Shown: piece by piece, positions 17,622 to 25,352 of the stretch | Position numbering within the stretch: the first letter of the stretch is position 1 | Layout of the letters: each line of letters starts with the position of its first letter | NCBI RefSeq assembly: GCF_002379085.1 | Contig: NZ_NBZW01000002.1 | Span: 62,001-126,000, forward strand | Reading direction: 5' to 3' | DNA length: 64,000 bases | Origin: Polaromonas sp. AET17H-212 | GTDB lineage: Bacteria > Pseudomonadota > Gammaproteobacteria > Burkholderiales > Burkholderiaceae_C | Made by a program: the position numbers and the translations under genes | The notes under the pieces: model-generated | Told to the model about the DNA's origin: nothing | What the model saw: the letters and a program-made list of their open reading frames with translations, nothing else | The model's database searches: none

Positions 17622-18557
17622 TTACCAGCGGGTGACCAGGCCGGCGGCCCGCGTGGACGATTTCTCGAAGTGGCCCGCCAGGTAGTCCACAAAGGCGCGC
17701 ACGCGTGCCGACACCTGATGGCGCTGCGGCCAGACCGCATGAATGTCGGCCGGCGGGGTCTGGTAGTTCTCCAGCACCTGGCGCAACCGGCCGCTGCGCA
17801 GGTAACGCGCAACGTCCCACTCGGCGCGCATCACGATGCCATGCCCGGCCAGCGCCCAGTTGACGGCAATCTCGCCGTCGCTGGTGCTCAGGTTGCCGCG
17901 CACCTTCACGGTTTCCGTGCGTTTGCCCGATTCCAGGCGCCAGATGCCGTAGGCCTCGTCGCCCTGGCGGATACCGATGCAGTTGTGCTGGGTCAGGTCG
18001 TGCGGCACCTTGGGCATGCCGTGTCTGGCCAGGTAGGCGGGGGCCGCACACAGCAGGCGCCGGTTCGGGGCCAGCTTGCGGGCGATCACGCGCGCATCGG
18101 GCGGCTCGCCGAAGCGCACACACACATCAAAGGCGTCCTCGCTGGCCGGCGGCGGGTTGACTGTGAGCTGCAGCTGGACCTGCATGTCCGGGTGCTGTTT
18201 CACGAAGCCGGAGATCAGCGGGGCGATGTGGCTGCGCCCAAAACCCAGCGTGGCATTGACGCGCAGCAGGCCCTTGGGCACCGCCACCGCGCTGGAAACC
18301 AGCTGCTCCATGTCGGCGATCTCGGCCAGGATGCGCCGTGCATGGCTGAGGTAGATCTCGCCTTCGGGCGTGGGGCTGATGCGGCGTGTGGTCCGGTTCA
18401 GCAGCTGTACGCCCAGCCGCGCTTCCATGAGCGCCAGGCGTTTGCTGACCGCCGGCGTGGTGACGTCAAGCTCGCGCGCCGTGGCCGACAAGCTGCCGCT
18501 GCGCGCCAGCAGGCTGAAAAATGCCATCTCGGAAGGGGCGGAGGCCGGTGTGCTCAT
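17622..18557 (-). CDS. LysR-type regulator divergent from tartrate genes
   Basis: 311 aa. The N-terminal helix-turn-helix (SLSATARELDVTTPAVSKRL, about 20-45) and a CbL-type LysR effector domain are complete. It is convergent with puuD (31 bp apart) and divergent from ttuC across a 101-bp AT-rich spacer (18558-18658), the usual arrangement for a LysR regulator and its target. Activation of ttuC by tartrate or a related acid is inferred. The spacer holds AT-rich T-N11-A candidates but no unambiguous site. Confidence 0.88.
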   Translation of the reverse strand: MSTPASAPSEMAFFSLLARSGSLSATARELDVTTPAVSKRLALMEARLGVQLLNRTTRRISPTPEGEIYLSHARRILAEIADMEQLVSSAVAVPKGLLRVNATLGFGRSHIAPLISGFVKQHPDMQVQLQLTVNPPPASEDAFDVCVRFGEPPDARVIARKLAPNRRLLCAAPAYLARHGMPKVPHDLTQHNCIGIRQGDEAYGIWRLESGKRTETVKVRGNLSTSDGEIAVNWALAGHGIVMRAEWDVARYLRSGRLRQVLENYQTPPADIHAVWPQRHQVSARVRAFVDYLAGHFEKSSTRAAGLVTRW

Positions 18558-18658
18558 TATTAACTAAAAGTAAACAATGCAATAACTTTAAGGCGCTCTG
18601 TTGAATCTGGCAAGCGTTAGAGTCCAGTCTTGTTAGTCAATGATTTCAAGGACATGTC

Positions 18659-19750
18659 ATGAAGGTTTACAAAATTGCCTGCATCCCGGGCGACGGTATT
18701 GGCAAGGAAGTGGTCCCGGCCGGCGAGCAGGTGCTGCAGGCCCTGGCCGCCACACAGAATTTCGGCTTCACATTCACCTCTTTTGGCTGGGGCGGCGACT
18801 GGTTCCGCGAACACGGCGTGATGATGCCCGACGACGGCCTCGACGCCCTGCGCGGCCAGGACGCCATCCTGTTCGGCTCGGCGGGTGACCCGCACATTCC
18901 CGACCACATCACGCTGTGGGGCCTGCGACTGAAGATCTGCCAGGGCTTCGACCAGTACGCCAATGTGCGGCCCACGCGCATCCTGCCCGGCATCGATGCG
19001 CCACTCAAGCGCTGCACGCCGGCGCAGCTCGACTGGGTCATCGTGCGCGAGAACTCCGAGGGCGAATATTCCGGCGTCGGCGGGCGTGCCCACCAGGGCC
19101 ATCCAATCGAGGTGGCCACCGATGTGTCGATGATGACGCGCGCCGGCGTCGAGCGCATCATGCGTTACGCCTTCAAGCTCGCGCAGTCGCGTCCGCGCAA
19201 GCTGCTGACCGTGGTCACCAAGTCCAACGCCCAGCGCCACGCCATGGTGATGTGGGACGAGATCGCGCTGCAGATCAGCAAAGAGTTCCCGGACGTGACC
19301 TGGGACAAGGAATTGGTGGACGCCTGCACCGCACGCATGGTGAACCGCCCGGCCTCGCTGGACACGATTGTTGCGACCAACCTGCACGCCGACATCCTGA
19401 GCGACCTGGCCGCGGCGCTGGCCGGCAGCCTGGGCATTGCGCCCACCGGCAACATCGACCCCGAGCGCCGCTACCCCTCGATGTTCGAGCCCATCCACGG
19501 TTCGGCCTTCGACATCATGGGCCAGGGCCTGGCCAATCCGGTCGGCACGTTCTGGAGCTGCGTCATGCTGCTCGAGCATCTCGGTGAAAACATCGCGGCG
19601 CAGCAGCTGATGCAGGCCATCGAGGCCGTCACCGCCAACCCGGCCCTGCACACGCGCGACCTGGGCGGCAACGCCACCACCGCACAGGTCACCGCCGCCG
19701 TGTGTGCGCTGCTCGCCCAGGGCGGCACGCAGCAGGCGCGCGCGGCCTGA
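18659..19750 (+). CDS. ttuC: Tartrate dehydrogenase/decarboxylase (TtuC)
   Basis: 363 aa NAD-dependent beta-decarboxylating dehydrogenase of the isocitrate/isopropylmalate group, acting on tartrate and malate-type acids. Motifs: IACIPGDGIGKEVVP at the N-terminus, LRLKICQGFDQYANVRP (substrate arginines), IVRENSEGEYSGVGGRAHQG, VTKSNAQRHAMVMWDE and HADILSDLAAALAGSLGI with metal-binding Asp residues, and GSAFDIMGQGLANPVG. The Tyr-Ser substrate loop EYSG-GG fits tartrate dehydrogenase rather than LeuB. It is followed by a Bug protein (43 bp) and ttuD, a typical tartrate/glycerate set. Confidence 0.9.
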   Translation: MKVYKIACIPGDGIGKEVVPAGEQVLQALAATQNFGFTFTSFGWGGDWFREHGVMMPDDGLDALRGQDAILFGSAGDPHIPDHITLWGLRLKICQGFDQYANVRPTRILPGIDAPLKRCTPAQLDWVIVRENSEGEYSGVGGRAHQGHPIEVATDVSMMTRAGVERIMRYAFKLAQSRPRKLLTVVTKSNAQRHAMVMWDEIALQISKEFPDVTWDKELVDACTARMVNRPASLDTIVATNLHADILSDLAAALAGSLGIAPTGNIDPERRYPSMFEPIHGSAFDIMGQGLANPVGTFWSCVMLLEHLGENIAAQQLMQAIEAVTANPALHTRDLGGNATTAQVTAAVCALLAQGGTQQARAA

Positions 19751-19793
19751 CACTTTTTCCCCGTGGCATTTCATAAAACAAGGAGACAGCAGC

Positions 19794-20750
19794 ATGAAAG
19801 TTGACATCAGAAAATGGATAGGCATCGCCTGCCTGGCCGCAGCGCCCGCCGTCATGGCGCAGGCCTGCCCGGACAAGAACCTGCAGTACTGGCAGGCGTT
19901 TCCGCCCGGCGGCGAGTCGGACCTGTCGGCGCGCCACCAGCAGATGGTGCTGAAAAAGAAATGCGCGGCGATCGAGACCATCATCCAGTACAAGGCCGGT
20001 GCCGGCGGCGCGCTGATGTGGTCGCAGATGAACACCCTGCCCGGCGACGGGCTCAACATCGTGGGTGTGAACCTGCCGCACATCGTGTTCCAGCCCATCG
20101 AGGGCCTGGTGCAATACAAGACGCAGGACATCACGCCGGTGTTCTGGTTCCACTACACGCCCGACATCCTGGTGGTGCCCGAGCAGAGCCCGATCAAGAA
20201 TTTCGCGGACTTCATCAAGGCGGCCAAGGCCAACCCCGGCAAGCTGAGTTTGGGCGGCTCGGGCCAGAACTCGGCCAACCATGCAGCGCATGAGCGCTTC
20301 AACGCGGCGTTTGGCGTCAAGACCATCTATGTGCCGTTCAAGGGCACGGGCGACATGGCCACCTCGGTCATGGGCGCGCAGGTCGACGGTGCGATGACCT
20401 ACACCGCGTTTGCCATCAACAACAAGACCCGGATTCGCCCGCTGGCGGTGGCCATGGACAAGCGTCATCCGCTGATGCCGGATGTGCCGACGTTCAAGGA
20501 GCTCGGTGTGGACTGGGTGGACGGTGCCTACCGCGGCATCGGTGTGCCCCGCAGCACGCCGCCCGAGACCCGCAAGAAGATTTCGGACATGTGGGCGGCC
20601 CTGAACAATGACCCGGAGATGAAGGAGCTGGCCGCCAAAAGCGGTTTCGAGCTGGTCAACGTGGGGGTGGACCAGATGGACGCGTTCATGAAGGAAAAAA
20701 CCCGGCTGTACACCGAAAGCGCACAGCGTCTGGGTCTGGGCAAGAAGTAA
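19794..20750 (+). CDS. Tripartite tricarboxylate transporter binding protein (Bug/TctC family)
   Basis: 318 aa from ATG 19794, preceded by AAGGAGA. A signal peptide (about 24 aa, cleaved near AVMAQ) precedes the Bug fold (QAFPPGGESDLSARHQQMV; VPFKGTGDMATSVMGAQVDG). It is sandwiched between ttuC and ttuD in one operon, so tartrate or a hydroxy-acid is the likely ligand. No TctA/TctB membrane genes are present in the window, as is common for orphan Bug proteins in Comamonadaceae, so transport would need partners elsewhere. The larger frame reaching back to 19704 overlaps ttuC and is not real. Confidence 0.87.
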   Translation: MKVDIRKWIGIACLAAAPAVMAQACPDKNLQYWQAFPPGGESDLSARHQQMVLKKKCAAIETIIQYKAGAGGALMWSQMNTLPGDGLNIVGVNLPHIVFQPIEGLVQYKTQDITPVFWFHYTPDILVVPEQSPIKNFADFIKAAKANPGKLSLGGSGQNSANHAAHERFNAAFGVKTIYVPFKGTGDMATSVMGAQVDGAMTYTAFAINNKTRIRPLAVAMDKRHPLMPDVPTFKELGVDWVDGAYRGIGVPRSTPPETRKKISDMWAALNNDPEMKELAAKSGFELVNVGVDQMDAFMKEKTRLYTESAQRLGLGKK

Positions 20751-20838
20751 ACGGATCGCCGGCCCGCTGGCGGTTACGCTCTCAGGCAGCGGGTTACCGG
20801 CGGGTTACGGCGGCACAATACGGGGCAGGAGACATTGA

Positions 20839-22155
20839 ATGACTGCACCCCATCCTGCCACCCATCCGCGCCAATTTCTCGAGCATCTTTACCAGGCCGC
20901 GGTCACGCGTGCCATGCCGCTGCACAACACGGCCGCCTGCCTGCCGCCACCGCCCAAGGGCAGGACCATTGTCATCGGCGCCGGCAAGGCCGGTGGCTCG
21001 ATGGCGCAGGCTGTTGAAGCGCTGTGGCCGGCGGACGCCCCGCTCGAAGGCCTGGTCATCACGCGTTACCACCACATTCCGCCGCGGTCCGGAGGTCTGC
21101 CGCAGCGCATCGAGATGGTCGAAGCGTCCCATCCGGTGCCCGACGCGGCCGGCCTGGCCGCTTCGCAGCGCATTCTGGCCATGGTGCAAGGCCTGACCCG
21201 GGATGACCTGGTGTTGTGCCTGATCTCCGGCGGCGGCTCGGCCCTGCTCACGCTGCCGGCCGAAGGCCTGAGCCTGGCAGACAAGCAGCGCATCAACAAG
21301 GCACTGCTCAACAGCGGCGCCAACATCGGCGAGATGAACTGCGTGCGCAAACACCTCTCGTGCATCAAGGGCGGGCGCCTGGCCGCGGCCTGCGCGCCGG
21401 CGCGCGTGGTCACGCTGACCATCAGCGATGTGCCGGGCGACGACCCGTCCATCATTGCCAGCGGCCCGACCGTGCCCGACGCCAGCAGCTGCGGCGACGC
21501 GCTGGCCATCCTGAAACGTTACGGCATTGACGTGCCAGCAGACGTGTTGTCGCGGCTGGAAAGCGGGGCGCTGGAAACCCCCAAGCCGGGCGACCCGGCG
21601 TTTGACGGCCACGAGGTCCACATGATGGCCACGCCCCAGCAGTCGCTCGAGGCCGCCGCGGCCGTGGCGCGCGCGGCGGGCCTGGATGCGCACATTCTGA
21701 GCGACGAAATGGAAGGCGAGTCGCGCGAGGTCGGCAAGGTGCATGCGGCGCTGGCGCGTGCGGTGGCGCTCCGGGGCCAACCCTTCAGCAAACCCTGTGT
21801 GATTCTGAGCGGCGGCGAAACCACCGTGACGGTCCGGCCGCTGCTAGCGGGGGCCGCCAAAGGCCGCGGCGGGCGCGCCGGCGAGTTCTGCCTGGGGCTG
21901 GCGCTCGCGCTGCAGGGGCAGCGCGGCGTGTACGCACTGGCGGCGGACACCGATGGCATCGACGGCGTGGAAGACAACGCCGGTGCCTTTGTGGCGCCCG
22001 ACACCCTGACGCGCGCGGTGGCGCAGGGCATGAAGATCAACGGCTTCCTGGACCGCAACGACGCCTATGGCTACTTCGAGCCGCTGGGCGATCTGGTGAT
22101 CACCGGACCTACCCACACCAATGTCAATGACTTTCGCGCGCTATTGATTTTGTAG
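20839..22155 (+). CDS. ttuD: Glycerate 2-kinase / hydroxypyruvate reductase-type TtuD (MOFRL family)
   Basis: 438 aa. The family phosphorylates D-glycerate at C2; older literature calls it hydroxypyruvate reductase in tartrate operons. Seen: VIGAGKAGGSMAQAVE, CLISGGGSALLTLPAEGL, NCVRKHLSCIKGGRLA, LTISDVPGDDPSIIASGP, and the C-terminal MOFRL part SGGETTVTV and GGRAGEFCLGLAL. It converts the C3 product of tartrate decarboxylation toward glycolysis. The C-terminus ALLIL-stop (GCG CTA TTG ATT TTG TAG) is supplied by a 58-bp element, so the last residues may be recent. Confidence 0.9.
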   Translation: MTAPHPATHPRQFLEHLYQAAVTRAMPLHNTAACLPPPPKGRTIVIGAGKAGGSMAQAVEALWPADAPLEGLVITRYHHIPPRSGGLPQRIEMVEASHPVPDAAGLAASQRILAMVQGLTRDDLVLCLISGGGSALLTLPAEGLSLADKQRINKALLNSGANIGEMNCVRKHLSCIKGGRLAAACAPARVVTLTISDVPGDDPSIIASGPTVPDASSCGDALAILKRYGIDVPADVLSRLESGALETPKPGDPAFDGHEVHMMATPQQSLEAAAAVARAAGLDAHILSDEMEGESREVGKVHAALARAVALRGQPFSKPCVILSGGETTVTVRPLLAGAAKGRGGRAGEFCLGLALALQGQRGVYALAADTDGIDGVEDNAGAFVAPDTLTRAVAQGMKINGFLDRNDAYGYFEPLGDLVITGPTHTNVNDFRALLIL

Positions 22156-22197
22156 CTGAAGACGACCATCCAGCAAGGGATGGAAGCAATTTTTCTG
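22140..22197 (+). repeat. 58-bp element, copy I, at the end of ttuD
   Basis: GCTA-N9-TAGCTG-N15-CAAGGGATGGAAGC. The TAG of the element is the stop codon of ttuD. It reaches to within 6 bp of the convergent thioesterase gene. Confidence 0.6.
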
Positions 22198-22202
22198 CAG
22201 AA

Positions 22203-22622
22203 TCATTCGCAGAGGCTGCGGATCTCCGGCGGAATCGGCAGGGCGCGGATGGCTTCCGGGTTGTCGGCCCGGCGGCCGGCGAAGATGCGCACCTCCTCGC
22301 ACTCCATGATGGCCTCCGCACCGCGCATGACGCGGTAACGCTGCACAAAACTTTTCTCGCGCCATTCGGGGATGGAGGTGTGGATGTCCAGCATGTCGCC
22401 GTAGGTGGCGGTGCGGAGGAAACGCGAATGCGTGTCCACCAGCGGCGTACCGAGCACGCCCAGCGTTTTTTCCGTCTCCTGCCAGGACGGCACGCCACAC
22501 TGCACAAAGAAATTCCGCGAGGCCGCGTCTATCCAGCGGAAGAAATTCGGAAACCACACAATGCGCGCCGGGTCGCAGTCGCCGAACTCAACGCGGATGG
22601 TGTGGGTGATCTGTTTGCTCAT
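22203..22622 (-). CDS. Acyl-CoA thioesterase, 4-hydroxybenzoyl-CoA thioesterase family
   Basis: 139 aa hot-dog fold enzyme. VEFGDCDPARIVWFPNFFRW carries the catalytic Asp of the 4-hydroxybenzoyl-CoA thioesterase group; RFLRTATYGDMLDIHT follows as in the family. It hydrolyses aryl- or short acyl-CoA in the cytoplasm. It is downstream of the iorBA and Bug genes on the same strand, which suggests release of an aryl-acid from an arylacetyl-CoA made by the indolepyruvate-type oxidoreductase. A REP-like palindrome (22651-22702) separates it from the Bug gene. Confidence 0.85.
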   Translation of the reverse strand: MSKQITHTIRVEFGDCDPARIVWFPNFFRWIDAASRNFFVQCGVPSWQETEKTLGVLGTPLVDTHSRFLRTATYGDMLDIHTSIPEWREKSFVQRYRVMRGAEAIMECEEVRIFAGRRADNPEAIRALPIPPEIRSLCE

Positions 22623-22650
22623 GGGTTCATTATGTCGTCAGGCTTCCGGT

Positions 22651-22702
22651 CCGTTCGCCCTGAGCTTGTCGAAGGGGGCTTCGACAGGCTCAGCCCGAAC
22701 GG
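22651..22702. repeat. REP-like palindrome
   Basis: CCGTTCGCCCTGAGCTTGTC through CAGGCTCAGCCCGAACGG forms a near-perfect 24-bp stem around GGGG. This is a very widespread intergenic palindrome in proteobacteria. It lies between the Bug gene and the thioesterase gene and would fold in mRNA of the minus strand. Confidence 0.8.
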
Positions 22703-22725
22703 TGGGTGTGAGCGACGGTGGGGGC

Positions 22726-23709
22726 TCAATCGCCTTTTATATTCCGCGCCCGGATCAGCGCGCCGAAACGTGTGCCGTCAATGGCGGCGCGCATGTTGAA
22801 GTCGGACGGCGACATCGGCGCTGGAATGCCGCCTATCGCCATGATGCGGTCTTTCACCGGCTGGGTGGCGAGGATCTTGTTGATCTCCTGGTTCAGCCGG
22901 CTCACGATGGCCGGCGGTGTGCCGGCTGGCGCATAAAAGCCGAACCAGGTGTCGGCGTCGAAGTTTTTCAGACCGACCTCGTCGAGGGTGGGCACATCCG
23001 GAAACAGCGGCGAACGTTTGGCGCTGCCCACGGCCAGCAGCTTGAGCTTGCCGGCCTTCACATGCTGCAGGCCGATGCCCGGGTCGAACATGAAGTCGAG
23101 CTGGCCACCCAGCAGGTCCTGCATGGCCGGCGCCGCGCCGCGGTAGGGCACGTGCACCGCAAAGCTGTTGGTCTGCGCCTTCAGCATCTCGGCCGCCAGG
23201 TGCGGCGAGCTGCCATTGCCCGGTGAACCGAAGGACAACTTGCCGGGGTTGGCCTTCAGGTAGGCCAGGAATTCCTTCACGTTGTTGACCGGCAGCGAGG
23301 GTTTGACTTCGAGGAACACCAGCACGCGCGCCGCGGCCGCCACCGGCACAAGGTCCTTGGCCGGGTTGAAGGACATCTTCGGGTACAGGTGCGGGTTGAC
23401 CGACACCATGCCGCCCGAGCTCATGAGCAGGGTGTAGCCGTCTGCAGGCGCCTTGGCCACGGCTTCACCGCCGATGTTGCCGTTGGCGCCACCGCGGTTT
23501 TCCACCACCACCGGCTGGCCCAGGGCTTCGGCCAGCGGCGTGCCGATGGCGCGTGCCAGCTGGTCGGCCGCGCCGCCCGGCGGGAAGTTGACGATGACCT
23601 TGACCGGCTTGGCCGGCCAGGTCTGCGCCTGGGCTGCGGAAAACAGGCTGCTGGCGATCAGCGCCAGTGCCAGCAGGGTGCGGCGGCCGGGTTGGAAGAA
23701 TGGGCTCAT
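22726..23709 (-). CDS. Bug/TctC-family periplasmic binding protein
   Basis: 327 aa from ATG 23709 with GGAGA upstream. The signal peptide (RRTLLALALIASSLFSAAQA) is followed by WPAKPVKVIVNFPPGGAADQ, the standard Bug N-terminus, then VVENRGGANGNIGGEAVAKA and VPYRGAAPAMQDLLGGQLDF. It is encoded 29 bp after iorB on the same strand, so it may bind an aromatic or keto acid handled by IorAB. As with the other Bug protein, no membrane partners are encoded nearby. Confidence 0.88.
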   Translation of the reverse strand: MSPFFQPGRRTLLALALIASSLFSAAQAQTWPAKPVKVIVNFPPGGAADQLARAIGTPLAEALGQPVVVENRGGANGNIGGEAVAKAPADGYTLLMSSGGMVSVNPHLYPKMSFNPAKDLVPVAAAARVLVFLEVKPSLPVNNVKEFLAYLKANPGKLSFGSPGNGSSPHLAAEMLKAQTNSFAVHVPYRGAAPAMQDLLGGQLDFMFDPGIGLQHVKAGKLKLLAVGSAKRSPLFPDVPTLDEVGLKNFDADTWFGFYAPAGTPPAIVSRLNQEINKILATQPVKDRIMAIGGIPAPMSPSDFNMRAAIDGTRFGALIRARNIKGD

Positions 23710-23738
23710 AGTGTGTCTCCTCTGGGGTGGGTAAAAAA

Positions 23739-25352
23739 TCAGGTGCTCTTGGCGGCACGCGGCTTGCGGTGTGGGTTGTCGACCCATCTGATCGGTTGTG
23801 CTTTCACCGGTCGCGCCGGCGCGCCATGGCTCAGCAGCGTCTGGTCCAGCGCCTTGCCGGCTTCATCGAGCAGGGCGGCGCTGCGGGCGGCGGCGATGGC
23901 GGCTGCGCGCAGTTCGTTCGATGCGAAGGACGCGCCGGTGGCCAAGTGCTCCAGCACATGCATGAGGTTGTCCTTGCCGCGTTCGTTGGTGCTGCCGTAA
24001 CCCTTGATCAGGCGGCCGCACAAGGCGATCTCGTGGCCGAGCTGCCAGTGTGCCTGCGTGCCGCGCACGACGCCGGCCAGCCATTGCTCGATCAGCGCCT
24101 GCTCGGTGGCAAAACGGCTGCCGCGCACGCGCAGCCACTTCAGGCTGGCCAGCAGGCGCAGCGAGAGCATGCCGAAGACCGAGTGGGTGCCGACCTTGAG
24201 CGGCAGGGCCCACGGCGCCTTGCCGCGCGCCACGCGCTGGCGGTCCCAGCGTGTCACACGCGCGGCCAGGCCAGCCGGTAGCAGGGCCGCGAATTCCGCG
24301 GCGCCGGGCTTGAAGTGGTCGTAGACCTGCAGCAGGTCACCGGCGCCCGCCTTGACTTCGCCGTGCACGCGTTGCCAGCGGCTGGCGCTGCTTTTCAGGT
24401 CGGCGACGCGCACGATGTCGTCAAACGCCATCCACAGTGCCAGCCAGCGCGCCATCTCACGCGTGGTGGCATAACCCTGCGCCGCCGCCGGATCCGCCTG
24501 CACCTCGGCGGCCAGCACCTGCCGCAGGCGCTGAACATAGAGGTCGGCGTACGCGCGGTCCTGGTAGTCCAGCATGCGGGCGTGGCCCAGCGCCAGCATG
24601 TCGTGCACGGCCGGCGGAAAAAGAGAAGCCAGATCGGCCTCCAGCCCTTTAGGGACGGGCGCCAGCAGCTCTTCTTCCGATAGCAAGCTGGTGACCAGCG
24701 CCGTCTGCGCCCGTTGTGTGCCCACCCGTTCAAAGGCCTGGGCGAAGCCGCGCAGGCTGGCTTGGGCGCCCTTGCCACCGTGCCGGATCACGGTCTCATA
24801 CGCCTGGCGCGCGAAAGGCAGCAGGCCGCTGCCGGCAATCGCGCCCAGCATCACCGCGCTGACCACGGTGCCGCTGGTTTTGGCCATCTCGCCCATGTCG
24901 AACACATGGTGCTCGCGGCTTTGCGCGCGCACCACTTCCAGCAGCGGCGCGCTGTCGGTGCGGCCGTCGCCCGGCTCCATGCGTTCGGCCGTGGTGAAGG
25001 TGCGGCTGCTGGAACTGATGACCAGTGTGCGCAGCGGCGAACTCATGCCGTTGCCGATCTGGCGCGCGGTTTCCAGCAGCTCGGACGAGACGATGCCGTC
25101 CAGCGCGCCGGGCACCGGGTTCAGGCTGAACACCGGCCGTTTGCCCTGAAGTTCGGCCAGCGGCACTGGGAACACTTCGAGGTAATAGGTGGTCGCGCCG
25201 GTGCGCTGGGCCACGCCGGGAATCGAGGTGCTTTGCGCCGCGTAACCGCTGGCCAGCGCAATGTCGACCAGCCATTCGGTCAACACGCCGCCGCCTTCGC
25301 CGCCGAGGGCGCAGATCAGGAGGGTGATGGGTTTTTGTGGGTTCATGTTCAT
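23739..25352 (-). CDS. iorB: Indolepyruvate oxidoreductase subunit beta, extended form
   Basis: 537 aa. Residues 1-190 are the gamma-type domain of 2-oxoacid:ferredoxin oxidoreductases (LLICALGGEGGGVLTEWLVD; VAQRTGATTYYLE). A long C-terminal part (about 200-537) is found only in a subset of aerobic proteobacterial IorB proteins. It starts by ATGA overlap with iorA. Residues about 223-243 (LLSEEELLAPVPKGLEADLA) are encoded by a copy of the 58-bp element. With IorA it decarboxylates aryl-pyruvates to aryl-acetyl-CoA or the free acid. Confidence 0.88.
   Translation of the reverse strand: MNMNPQKPITLLICALGGEGGGVLTEWLVDIALASGYAAQSTSIPGVAQRTGATTYYLEVFPVPLAELQGKRPVFSLNPVPGALDGIVSSELLETARQIGNGMSSPLRTLVISSSSRTFTTAERMEPGDGRTDSAPLLEVVRAQSREHHVFDMGEMAKTSGTVVSAVMLGAIAGSGLLPFARQAYETVIRHGGKGAQASLRGFAQAFERVGTQRAQTALVTSLLSEEELLAPVPKGLEADLASLFPPAVHDMLALGHARMLDYQDRAYADLYVQRLRQVLAAEVQADPAAAQGYATTREMARWLALWMAFDDIVRVADLKSSASRWQRVHGEVKAGAGDLLQVYDHFKPGAAEFAALLPAGLAARVTRWDRQRVARGKAPWALPLKVGTHSVFGMLSLRLLASLKWLRVRGSRFATEQALIEQWLAGVVRGTQAHWQLGHEIALCGRLIKGYGSTNERGKDNLMHVLEHLATGASFASNELRAAAIAAARSAALLDEAGKALDQTLLSHGAPARPVKAQPIRWVDNPHRKPRAAKST
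24627..24684 (-). repeat. 58-bp element, copy C, inside iorB
   Basis: Read on the minus strand: GCTA-N9-GAGCTG-N15-AAAGGGCTGGAGGCC then GATCTGGCT. In the iorB frame the usual TAG is GAG (Glu). The encoded LLSEEELLAPVPKGLEADLA is close to the peptide encoded by the copy in xdhA. Confidence 0.7.
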